Below are positions 25,736 through 32,993 of a stretch of 39,031 nucleotides of DNA, piece after piece. The stretch covers positions 1 to 39,031 of the forward strand of contig JAEUKO010000009.1 in NCBI GenBank assembly GCA_016794285.1. Direction: 5' to 3'. The number at the start of each line of letters is the position of its first letter. Position 1 is the first letter of the stretch. Below the pieces are notes generated by a model. That model saw only the letters and a list, made by a program, of their open reading frames with translations, ran no database searches and was not told where the DNA came from. This DNA comes from UBA1573 sp016794285. GTDB lineage: Bacteria; Pseudomonadota; Alphaproteobacteria; Micavibrionales; Micavibrionaceae. Made by a program: the position numbers and the translations under genes.

Positions 25736-25884
25736 GACCTGTTGCAAAAGTCCTAGGCCTCATCATTCCCTGAATTTTTTGATAGAAAAATTCTAAGGGA
25801 ATCCCAAAATATCAGTCTGCTCTGGATCGCCCTAGAATTTGTCTTCCGCCAAATTCGGGCGATGACGAACTTTTGCAACAGGTC
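25736..25884. mobile_element. 149-bp MITE-like element with target-site duplication
   Basis: Perfect 16-bp terminal inverted repeats (GACCTGTTGCAAAAGT at 25736-25751; its reverse complement at 25869-25884) bound the element. A 5-bp direct repeat, TAATG, flanks it exactly (25731-25735 and 25885-25889). There is no coding capacity. The interior folds as two separate hairpins (25765-25802 and 25826-25863), each about 38 bases with long paired arms. These features define a non-autonomous transposable element mobilised in trans; the parent insertion sequence is not in the window. It lies 33 bp after mlaC. Confidence 0.85.
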
Positions 25885-25889
25885 TAATG

Positions 25890-25979
25890 GACTCCGGATT
25901 CTGCCAGAGTCACGGATTGTTCGCTATTCCCGCCTGCCCTCCACCCGTCACCCCCGCTTTATAGGCGGGGGTCTGGCCT
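25890..25979. repeat. REP-like palindromic sequence
   Basis: Next to the MITE, an imperfect small hairpin near 25890-25911 (GACTCCGG ... CCAGAGTC) is followed by a perfect 8-bp stem with a 7-base loop at 25950-25972 (ACCCCCGC / GCGGGGGT). The GTCACCCCCGC...GCGGGGG form resembles bacterial REP elements. No gene is supported here; the small open frames on both strands have no family features. Confidence 0.45.
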
Positions 25980-26003
25980 ATATCTTCGCGAGTGCGGAAA
26001 GAC

Positions 26004-26082
26004 TCGCTCCCCTTTCCCACTCGGGGGGCAGAAGAAGAAAAGATCAAAAACAGGAAAATTTGTGAAATTTTAGAAAAACATA
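26004..26082. repeat. 79-bp direct repeat, left copy
   Basis: From TCGCTCCCCTTT to about AGAAAAACATA, this segment matches 26783-26861 at 75 of 79 positions, in the same orientation, with no gaps. It lies 62 bp before the methyltransferase start. Together with the MITE and REP-like hairpin it fills the 441-bp non-coding stretch 25703-26143. Confidence 0.85.
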
Positions 26083-26143
26083 TGGTCGCACATTGATGAC
26101 GCAGAAGAAAATTGAGATTATTCTCGTTCGGAAAGGAAAATAA

Positions 26144-26713
26144 ATGCAATGGATTGCCGATAACATTCTGCGTTGGATGTTGCTCTTCCTTCTTCTTGTT
26201 GACGCCTATGCCTTGGTGTTTAACAAGGGGATTCCAAACATTCGTACAGCCCCCGCCATCCGCAAGCGGATTATAAAACTCCTGAAAGAAGAAGCCGCGA
26301 AACACACGCGGCCAGAACCTTTTACCGTTGTTGACATGGGATCGGGGAATGGGTTGTTCACGCGGGAAATTGCCCGCGCCCTTCCAGAAGCTCGTGTTAT
26401 TGGTCTGGAAATTTCCAAGCCGGCTTTGGCGTGGTCAAATTTTTTCAGAAAATTAGGCGGTTTGAAAAACCTCGAATACGTTGGTCAGGATTTTTTTAGT
26501 TACGATCTCGGTCACGCCGATGCTGTGGTCATGTATCTGACGATCTACCAGATGGAAACAATCGGTAAAAAACTTCATACGGAGTTAAGGTCTGGTGCAC
26601 TGGTGACCTCGAACCGTTTTTGTTTAGGAGATGGTTGGGAGCCAGAAGATTCCATTTCGGTCAAGACACTCTACCCTCACCAAAAAACTTTTCACATTTA
26701 CCGCCAGAAGTGA
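26144..26713 (+). CDS. Membrane-anchored class I SAM-dependent methyltransferase, FAM173-like
   Basis: The 189-residue product starts with a hydrophobic anchor (WMLLFLLLVDAYALVF, residues 11-26) and then a Rossmann methyltransferase fold: motif I VVDMGSGNGLFTREIA near residue 62, an acidic motif II residue in VIGLEISKPALAW, and a C-terminal SGALVTSNRFCLGDGWEP segment. An N-terminal membrane segment plus a small methyltransferase ending in VxSNxF...W is the pattern of FAM173 / ATPSC-KMT-type lysine methyltransferases, known in mitochondria to modify ATP synthase c subunit; bacterial substrates are unknown to me. AAAGGAAAATAA precedes the ATG. The gene is bracketed by 79-bp direct repeats. Confidence 0.75.
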   Translation: MQWIADNILRWMLLFLLLVDAYALVFNKGIPNIRTAPAIRKRIIKLLKEEAAKHTRPEPFTVVDMGSGNGLFTREIARALPEARVIGLEISKPALAWSNFFRKLGGLKNLEYVGQDFFSYDLGHADAVVMYLTIYQMETIGKKLHTELRSGALVTSNRFCLGDGWEPEDSISVKTLYPHQKTFHIYRQK

Positions 26714-26782
26714 TCCTCTGGAAGACGGTAGAACGTTTTCAGAGCTAAACTCGCGCCAAGTTTGGGCAGGGAACGAAGAGAT

Positions 26783-26861
26783 TCGCTCCCCTTTTCCACT
26801 CGGTGGGCAGAAGAAGAAAAGATCAAAAACAGGAAAATTTGTGAAATTGTAGAAAAATATA
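26783..26861. repeat. 79-bp direct repeat, right copy
   Basis: Same orientation as 26004-26082 with four substitutions. It begins 69 bp after the methyltransferase stop and ends 112 bp before the next gene. Homologous recombination between the copies would delete a 779-bp segment containing the methyltransferase gene. Confidence 0.85.
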
Positions 26862-26973
26862 AGTTTTGTCTAATATTTTCTCAATTTCGATCCGGTTCGT
26901 ATCGAAAGTTTGCGTTTCGCGGCAAAAAAGGGTATATTTTATCCAACTCAAAACAATTAACAGGAGGTTAACC

Positions 26974-27702
26974 ATGTTCCTCAAATCACAATTCCTGCGT
27001 AGTGTCGCATTGCCCGCCATGCTGGCTTTTGGTGCTGTGTCCGCCCCTGCTTTGGCCGATGTTCCGGCTGTGGGTCAATGCGGCCCAGCTGAAGTTGTAA
27101 AAGCCGAATTGACGAAGGCGGGGTATCATAACTATTTCGTTTATGACACTGAGCTCTTTGACGAAAAGCGGAATGCTACGGTTTGGCTTCCCGAATCCGT
27201 TTATGCCAATGATGGAATGACCAAGGGATACCACGTTGGTCGTCGGGGAGAAAACGGAAAGGATATATGCGTCTTTGGAGCTCTGCGGGATTTTATCATT
27301 GCAGATAATGTTGAGCAGGAAAAGGCAAGGGCAATTGACCCGAGATTCTTTAAGGACCAGCCCAATTCGAATGTCAAGAATGGTCTTAATTATGCTCTTA
27401 AAGTTGGAGCTGAAAGAGTTGGAGAATACCCCGTAATTCAAGCCCGTATCCGTCATAGCAATGGCGGAGAGGGCTATCTCACGATAGCTGCTAATTCCAG
27501 AACACATGATGGTGGGCGTATCTTGTCTGATTTTTCGGGGAAAATAGTGGCTCTTGATTCTGGAATTGAGGTTGGGAAGAGACCCCAGACGGGGTTTACC
27601 CCAGCCGCCCAGAGTGTTTTGGTCCAGATGAAGGGAGAGAAGCGGGTTGATGCTGGATCGTCCCCTGCAGTTCTTGCAAGCGCAGTGCCTGCTCTTAGAT
27701 AG
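26974..27702 (+). CDS. Exported hypothetical protein
   Basis: No family is recognised. The 242-residue product has a convincing signal peptide (SVALPAMLAFGAVSAPALA, cleavage before Asp-Val). ATG at 26974 is fixed by a strong CAGGAGG six bases upstream; the open frame reaching 26866 is not coding upstream of this. The mature protein has two cysteines (in VGQCGPAEV and DICVFGAL) that could form a disulfide. It is mixed alpha/beta, with a segment IQARIRHSNGGEGYLTIAAN and a Ser/Ala-rich end. It is probably monocistronic, and converges on the next gene with a 24-bp gap. Confidence 0.75.
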   Translation: MFLKSQFLRSVALPAMLAFGAVSAPALADVPAVGQCGPAEVVKAELTKAGYHNYFVYDTELFDEKRNATVWLPESVYANDGMTKGYHVGRRGENGKDICVFGALRDFIIADNVEQEKARAIDPRFFKDQPNSNVKNGLNYALKVGAERVGEYPVIQARIRHSNGGEGYLTIAANSRTHDGGRILSDFSGKIVALDSGIEVGKRPQTGFTPAAQSVLVQMKGEKRVDAGSSPAVLASAVPALR

Positions 27703-27726
27703 GGTCTTCTCCAATTGAGACGGTTA

Positions 27727-28638
27727 CTACCCCCAGCTGGCCGTTGCCGCTTTGGCGCTGGCAGCGGGGGTGGCCGCGACGACGGGAGCAACTTTGGCTT
27801 CAGGCTCCTCCGCGGGAGGTTCTGCGTTTGAGGCCTTCTTGAAATCCCTGTCTAGGGGAACCGTGGTTTTGATGGCGGGTTCGTTGCTTACATCTTGTTG
27901 GGCTGAAGAAAACGCGGAAACGTTCCCGTTGACGTTTGTGTTACGAGTCTGGTCGTTCTGTGCACTGTAACCACGATCTAGCCCGTTCATCTTCTCTTGC
28001 TTTTCCAAGAAAGTAATCGCCGGAGCGAGTTTCGGATCATTCCGCCTGTCGTAATCTGTTTGTTCTTGCGGGGTCAGGACCGCGTTCGGGTCTAGCTCTT
28101 TCTTTTTCACGACTTCCAACGTCCGCCCCGCTTGATCAAGTTTTTTCTCGGCTTCGGGCTTTGATATCCCTTGCTCCTTGCTGAATTTGTCCACCAGCTT
28201 TGCCTTTTGCTGGGGGTCTGCCATCATTTTCAGGATGTTGTCGACCTGCCGGCTGTTTAACTTTGTTCCGGCAACTTGGCAAATGACATCCCCTCTATCC
28301 CATGCCTGTTGACGCATAGCAATGTCTTGGGCCCTGATTTCCGCTGCTTGTTTGGCTTCAAGGGCTTTGCCTTGCAGTTGGGCGCGAAGAGCGGGGTTTT
28401 TGATTTTGGCCAAGTCTTCGTCGGACAGATCGTCAAAATTCCCTTCGGCCAAAATGGCGTTCATTTCCATCAGGGCGTCTGCGCTTTGGGCTTCGGCTGA
28501 ATCCAGCTGGCCGTCGTCTTCGAAAACTTCCCGATTTCTTGCTTCGTACTCAGAGGATTTGCGCGTGTCTTCGCCCTCGCCTGCCTCGCTCGGCAGACCC
28601 GTTTGATCCTCGGCATTTGCGTATTTTTCTTTCAGCAC
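27727..28638 (-). CDS. Charged hypothetical protein with Ala/Pro-rich tail
   Basis: No family is recognised. The protein is rich in Lys, Glu, Asp and Gln with long helical, coiled-coil-like segments (residues 70-190), no signal peptide and no membrane segment. The C-terminus (AEEPEAKVAPVVAATPAASA) is Ala/Pro-rich. The start is uncertain: GTG at 28638 has a GAGGGGGGA purine tract just upstream and gives 303 residues, while ATG at 28659 gives 310 but lies inside a hairpin stem. I chose GTG. The gene is transcribed toward the exported protein at 26974 and away from the hybrid kinase. Confidence 0.65.
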   Translation of the reverse strand: MLKEKYANAEDQTGLPSEAGEGEDTRKSSEYEARNREVFEDDGQLDSAEAQSADALMEMNAILAEGNFDDLSDEDLAKIKNPALRAQLQGKALEAKQAAEIRAQDIAMRQQAWDRGDVICQVAGTKLNSRQVDNILKMMADPQQKAKLVDKFSKEQGISKPEAEKKLDQAGRTLEVVKKKELDPNAVLTPQEQTDYDRRNDPKLAPAITFLEKQEKMNGLDRGYSAQNDQTRNTNVNGNVSAFSSAQQDVSNEPAIKTTVPLDRDFKKASNAEPPAEEPEAKVAPVVAATPAASAKAATASWG

Positions 28639-28647
28639 AGTTCCCCC

Positions 28648-28694
28648 CTCAGAGAACATGAAACTCTAACTCACGAGTTCATGATACCTCTGAG
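28648..28694. promoter_or_regulatory. 47-bp imperfect palindrome in the 5' region of the charged protein gene
   Basis: Outer arms CTCAGAG / CTCTGAG (28648-28654, 28688-28694) and inner arms CATGAA-A-CTC / GAGTTCATG (28657-28666, 28675-28683) form a long hairpin with an 8-base loop. A candidate minus-strand promoter lies just beyond it: TTTACT at 28728-28723 and TATTTT at 28705-28700, spacing 17. The mRNA would therefore begin with this hairpin, whose base abuts the ribosome binding site. Confidence 0.5.
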
Positions 28695-28818
28695 AGGTTA
28701 AAATATCGTTTATTATGAAAATAGTAAACGTGCCGTTAATGATCTATCAAATTGAAGATATATTCGGCAGGTTTCCTGTCCTTCGCCCCTGTGTTAATTG
28801 ACCCCATGTACTATCTTA

Positions 28819-28854
28819 ACATCAATAGTTGATAAATATCAACTATTGATGTTG
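28819..28854. promoter_or_regulatory. Perfect 36-bp palindrome upstream of the hybrid kinase gene
   Basis: Seventeen bases (AACATCAATAGTTGATA) and their exact reverse complement are separated by AA. ACCCC (28802-28806) and GGGGT (28855-28859) extend the symmetry outward. No T run follows on either strand, so it looks more like a protein-binding operator or cruciform than a terminator. A TATATT (28859-28864) lies immediately downstream and could be a -10 whose -35 position falls inside the palindrome. The rest of 28695-28947 is AT-rich and holds no supportable gene. Confidence 0.6.
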
Positions 28855-28947
28855 GGGTATATTCTGAATGGAGCCTGTACCCTGAGACTGCCATAACTTT
28901 AACATTTTTTTTATAGGCTTCAGGTATCCTTGTCTCAAGGATATCTT

Positions 28948-31065
28948 ATGAACTCCGTTGAAAGCGAACTCTTCTTTATCTACGCAAGAAACCATCTAAA
29001 ATCACTTCCTTTCGTTGTGGTTCCCGTTTGGGCAGTCTTTTTCTTTTATATTGTTCTTTACGGAGTTCCCCCTATCGATCAAGTGATTATGATAGCTATG
29101 GTTACATCGCTTGGGATTTTTGGCGTTGTCCAGCAAGGACTCTTGTATCGCGAAATTGTTGACACCTATGGCGACCAGAAGGGATTTTTTAAGAAATCCC
29201 AATGCATTCCTCAAAAGAAATTATTTGAAGCCGCCGTATATAAAACCGTGTCGTTGTTGGCGTTGCTGTGTGTTATATTCAACTTTGCCGTCGGGGTTGG
29301 AAACTTTTTTGATTTGGTTCTCGGGTATCTGGTTTCTTCCTTCCTGCTCATCATATTTTCTTCTTTGAGTTCGGCCTGTTGGAGGCTTTTTGTCCTTGAA
29401 GTTCTGATTATCTCTGGTGTCAGCTCCATTTCTGCTCTCTCTAATCTACAATTTCGGGAAAATTTATATGTTCTTCCCCTGATCGTACTTATCAGTGTTA
29501 TCTCCCTCTGGCTTGGCCATAGAAATTCGAGCACAGCAAGAACTATTATTAACCAGAAGCAACAGCTAGAGAATACAGCCAAACTAGCTTTGGTTGCCGA
29601 GCGCGCCAAAGCAGAGTTAATGGCGACAGTTTCTCACGAGATCCGAACCCCCCTTAACGGTATCATGGGCATGATACAGATGTTGCGAAGTGCTGATCTT
29701 CCTCCTGATGAGAAGGACTCAATCGAAGTTATGTATGTCTGTTCCAATACTCTTTTGAATACCATCAACGACGTTCTTGATTATTCAAAGATAGAGGCAG
29801 GAAAGTTTCTTATTGATAGGACAAGCTTCGACTTATCCTATCTTTTAGACACCGTATACAAACTCATGCTTGGCAAAGCTTCACAAAAAAACCTGAGCTT
29901 GAAGGTAATAGTTGAGCCGGATGTTGGGCAGTTTATCTACGGAGATCAGAACCGAATTCAACAAGTTCTAACCAACCTTGTCAGTAATGCCATAAAATTC
30001 ACAGAAACTGGCGGGGTTTCTATTTCTGTTTCAAGAAAAAAAGACAACAAAGACATTCTCTTGATTGAGGTCAAAGACACTGGGCCGGGACTAAGCAACG
30101 AGGTTCGCTCGAAACTGTTTAACGATTTTGTCCAAGCCAGTTCTTCTACGGCAAAAACACATGGGGGTACAGGGTTAGGCCTCTCAATTTCTAGAAAACT
30201 GACCCAACTTATGGGAGGCCGGATAGGCGTAGAAAGCGCAAAAGGAGAAGGAAGCAATTTCTGGTTCGAAATTCCTTATGTTGTGGGGGTACAGGCCTTC
30301 GAATCCAAGTTCACACAAAAGACATTTATCAAAAAGCTGGAGGCCAAGATCCTTATCGCAGAAGACAACGCCATCAACCAGACTCTCCTAGTAAAGTTTC
30401 TTGCTAAGCTTGGAGCCGGATTTGACATTGCCAACAATGGACGCGAGGCAGTAGACCTTTTCAAAAAAGGAAAATATGACCTTATCCTTATGGACATGGA
30501 AATGCCGATTTTATCAGGAATCGAGGCAACAAAAGAAATTCGTGGGTCAAGAAAGCGCGGGGCAAAGACGATCCCTATCATAGGACTAACTGGAAATGTT
30601 TTGCAAAAACACATTGAACAGTGCCTATCTTCTGGCATGACCGATCATATTGCCAAACCCATTGATTTGGATATTCTAACTGAGAAAATTGCATCATATA
30701 TTCCCAAACCAAACGTAGAGATATACGCATCTTATTCTAAAAATACGACAGACAATGGCCGAATAAGAGAGCTCAAGCAACTAATGGGGCAAGCGTACGC
30801 TGATAAATTCGTTAAAGACGCTGAAAAAAACTTGGTCAGTATGTTAGGGGAGATTGAGCAGGCTGCTGAGAAAGATGATGTTGAACAAATCAGAAGATTG
30901 GCCCACGATATAAAAGGAGTGGCCGGAACCATAGACCTTGATTTTGTTTCTCGGATTGCTGAATCCCTTGAAGAAAAAGCAATACTTCACCAGATTGGCT
31001 CCTTAGCAGAAATCAATCAGATTGTTCGAGAGATGAAAACCCACATCCAAGAATCCACAGCATAG
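28948..31065 (+). CDS. Hybrid sensor histidine kinase with receiver and Hpt domains
   Basis: The 705-residue product has about five transmembrane segments (residues 20-190) without an obvious periplasmic domain. A HisKA domain follows (phospho-acceptor His230 in ATVSHEIRTPLNGIMGM), then HATPase (VLTNLVSNAIKFTETGG, VKDTGPGLS, GGTGLGLSISRKL), a receiver domain (phospho-acceptor Asp516 in LILMDMEMPI, Lys in HIAKPID) and a C-terminal Hpt domain (His653 in AHDIKGVAGT). It can thus run an internal phosphorelay to a separate response regulator, none of which is adjacent. ATG at 28948 is chosen because AAGGA lies seven bases upstream; the frame upstream contains only a TTG. Confidence 0.92.
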   Translation: MNSVESELFFIYARNHLKSLPFVVVPVWAVFFFYIVLYGVPPIDQVIMIAMVTSLGIFGVVQQGLLYREIVDTYGDQKGFFKKSQCIPQKKLFEAAVYKTVSLLALLCVIFNFAVGVGNFFDLVLGYLVSSFLLIIFSSLSSACWRLFVLEVLIISGVSSISALSNLQFRENLYVLPLIVLISVISLWLGHRNSSTARTIINQKQQLENTAKLALVAERAKAELMATVSHEIRTPLNGIMGMIQMLRSADLPPDEKDSIEVMYVCSNTLLNTINDVLDYSKIEAGKFLIDRTSFDLSYLLDTVYKLMLGKASQKNLSLKVIVEPDVGQFIYGDQNRIQQVLTNLVSNAIKFTETGGVSISVSRKKDNKDILLIEVKDTGPGLSNEVRSKLFNDFVQASSSTAKTHGGTGLGLSISRKLTQLMGGRIGVESAKGEGSNFWFEIPYVVGVQAFESKFTQKTFIKKLEAKILIAEDNAINQTLLVKFLAKLGAGFDIANNGREAVDLFKKGKYDLILMDMEMPILSGIEATKEIRGSRKRGAKTIPIIGLTGNVLQKHIEQCLSSGMTDHIAKPIDLDILTEKIASYIPKPNVEIYASYSKNTTDNGRIRELKQLMGQAYADKFVKDAEKNLVSMLGEIEQAAEKDDVEQIRRLAHDIKGVAGTIDLDFVSRIAESLEEKAILHQIGSLAEINQIVREMKTHIQESTA

Positions 31066-31082
31066 TTGATAGCAGAGAGGAT

Positions 31083-32897
31083 TTACTTCTCATCACCCAT
31101 TTTGAGGGCGGCGATAAAAGCACTTTGTGGAATTTCAACATTGCCGAATTGGCGCATCTTTTTCTTCCCTTCCTTCTGCTTGTCCAGCAGTTTGCGCTTT
31201 CTCGTGACATCTCCTCCATAACACTTGGCAGTTACGTCCTTACGCATGGCAGAAAGGTCTTCGCGGGCAATAATTTTACCGCCTAAGGCAGCCTGAACCG
31301 CAATTTTGAACAATTGGCGAGGAATAAGATCTTTCAAGCGTTCACAAAGTTGACGACCGCGCCGCTCGGCTTGGGACCGGTGAACAATCATCGCAAGCGC
31401 ATCAACAGGTTCAAGGTTAACCAAAATCTCCATCTTGACCAGATCACCCTGACGGAAATCTTCAAGGTGGTAATCAAAACTAGCGTAACCCCGCGAAATA
31501 GATTTCAGCCGATCGTAAAAATCAAACACAACTTCGTTAAGAGGCAAAAGATATTCAAGCATTGCCCTCGCCCCAACATAGGACAAGTTTATTTGAGAGC
31601 CGCGCCGTTCTTCACAAAGTTTGAGCAAGCCCCCAACATATTCGTCAGGCGTAAGAATTGTGGCTTTGATCCACGGCTCTTCGATTTTGCTGATCCGCTG
31701 CGGCTCCGGCATATCCACCGGATTGTAGATGTCTTGAACTGTCCCATCGGTACGGGTGATCTTGTAAACCACGCTTGGCGCAGTCGGGATAAGGTCGAGG
31801 TTAAACTCCCGCTCAAGCCGCTCTTGGATGATTTCCATGTGCAAGAGACCAAGAAACCCACAGCGGAACCCCATGCCCAGAGCCTGAGAACTTTCCTGTT
31901 CGTAGTGAAGAGACGCATCATTCAAGGCAAGTTTGCCAAGACATTCACGCAGTTTCTCAAACTCAGAGGAATCAATGGGAAAGAGCGAACAAAACACCAT
32001 AGGAATCGAAGGTTTGAACCCGGGCAAAGGAACGACTTTGTCGGCCAAGCGCTCATCGGTAATGGTATCTCCGACTTTGGTCTCAGAAATATCCTTGATT
32101 GCGGCCGTGATAAAGCCCATCTCGCCGGTTTTAAGTTCGTCCAACAAAACGTGTTTGGGAGAGAAAATCCCCACACGGTCAACTTCACGCGTGGCTCCGG
32201 TGTTCATAAAGCGGATTTTTTGGCCCTTACGCAGCGTACCATCTATAACCCGAACCAGAATAACCACACCCAGATAAGCATCATACCATGAGTCAACCAG
32301 CAAGGCTTTGGTTGGAGCTTCCGGATCACCCGATGGGGCTGGGAGCCGCTTGGCAATTGCCTCTAACAAGTCTTTGATATTGAGTCCAGTTTTCCCCGAA
32401 ACGCACACTGCATCCGAAGCATCAATGCCGATCACATCCTCGATCTGGTCTCTAACCCGTTCAACATCAGCGGCAGGAAGATCAATTTTGTTAATGACTG
32501 GAATAATTTCGTGGTGGTTATCAATCGCCTGATAGACATTGGCCAGAGTTTGCGCCTCTACCCCTTGGGTCGAATCAACAATCAACAAAGACCCTTCGCA
32601 AGAAGCCAGCGAACGCGAAACTTCATAGGCAAAATCAACGTGCCCGGGCGTATCCATCAAATTATATTGATAAGTTTCCCCATCATCGGCAGTGTAGTTC
32701 AGACGTACCGTCTGAGCCTTAATAGTAATTCCGCGTTCACGCTCAATATCCATGTTATCGAGAATCTGTTCTTTCATCTCGCGTTTTTCAAGACCGCCGC
32801 AACTTTCGATCAGGCGATCCGCCAGAGTCGATTTTCCGTGGTCAATATGAGCAATAATCGCAAAGTTGCGGATTCTATCTTGGGGTAACTTGGACAT
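31083..32897 (-). CDS. lepA: Elongation factor 4 (LepA), ribosomal back-translocase GTPase
   Basis: LepA is a translational GTPase that acts on stalled or mis-translocated ribosomes. The 604-residue product has G1 AHIDHGKST, switch I RGITIKAQTV, G3 DTPGHVDF, G4 NKIDLP, then EF-G-like domains and the LepA-specific C-terminal domain (AKCYGGDVTRKRKLLDKQKEGKKKM, split as AKCYGGDVTRK and LLDKQKEGKKKMR). The conserved end VEIPQSAFIAALK is intact. It converges on the hybrid kinase with a 17-bp gap and is preceded by the CsgG-like operon on the same strand, 96 bp upstream. Confidence 0.98.
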   Translation of the reverse strand: MSKLPQDRIRNFAIIAHIDHGKSTLADRLIESCGGLEKREMKEQILDNMDIERERGITIKAQTVRLNYTADDGETYQYNLMDTPGHVDFAYEVSRSLASCEGSLLIVDSTQGVEAQTLANVYQAIDNHHEIIPVINKIDLPAADVERVRDQIEDVIGIDASDAVCVSGKTGLNIKDLLEAIAKRLPAPSGDPEAPTKALLVDSWYDAYLGVVILVRVIDGTLRKGQKIRFMNTGATREVDRVGIFSPKHVLLDELKTGEMGFITAAIKDISETKVGDTITDERLADKVVPLPGFKPSIPMVFCSLFPIDSSEFEKLRECLGKLALNDASLHYEQESSQALGMGFRCGFLGLLHMEIIQERLEREFNLDLIPTAPSVVYKITRTDGTVQDIYNPVDMPEPQRISKIEEPWIKATILTPDEYVGGLLKLCEERRGSQINLSYVGARAMLEYLLPLNEVVFDFYDRLKSISRGYASFDYHLEDFRQGDLVKMEILVNLEPVDALAMIVHRSQAERRGRQLCERLKDLIPRQLFKIAVQAALGGKIIAREDLSAMRKDVTAKCYGGDVTRKRKLLDKQKEGKKKMRQFGNVEIPQSAFIAALKMGDEK

Positions 32898-32993
32898 AGG
32901 CGACTTCTTACGGGGTTATACCCAGAGAATCAACGGTTTTATAGGGGACTGAATACTTTTTAACATAAAATATTCAATTCCCACTCCCAACCC

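Noticed and set aside
25703..26143. Possible short genes in the repeat-rich gap after mlaC
   Set aside because: The open frames run across the REP-like hairpin and the 79-bp repeat and look like repeat translations.
26004..26861. Direct repeats as phage or integron attachment sites
   Set aside because: No integrase, tRNA gene or recombinase is nearby, and 79 bp with scattered mismatches looks like a dispersed repeat.
31314..32291. 325-codon open frame on the plus strand inside lepA
   Set aside because: It is antisense to a fully conserved lepA and has no family motifs; composition matches the complement of a coding frame.
32898..32993. GAATA...TATTC inverted repeat between the CsgG-like gene and lepA
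   Set aside because: Short 5-bp arms with a 15-base loop in AT-rich DNA; not distinguishable from chance.
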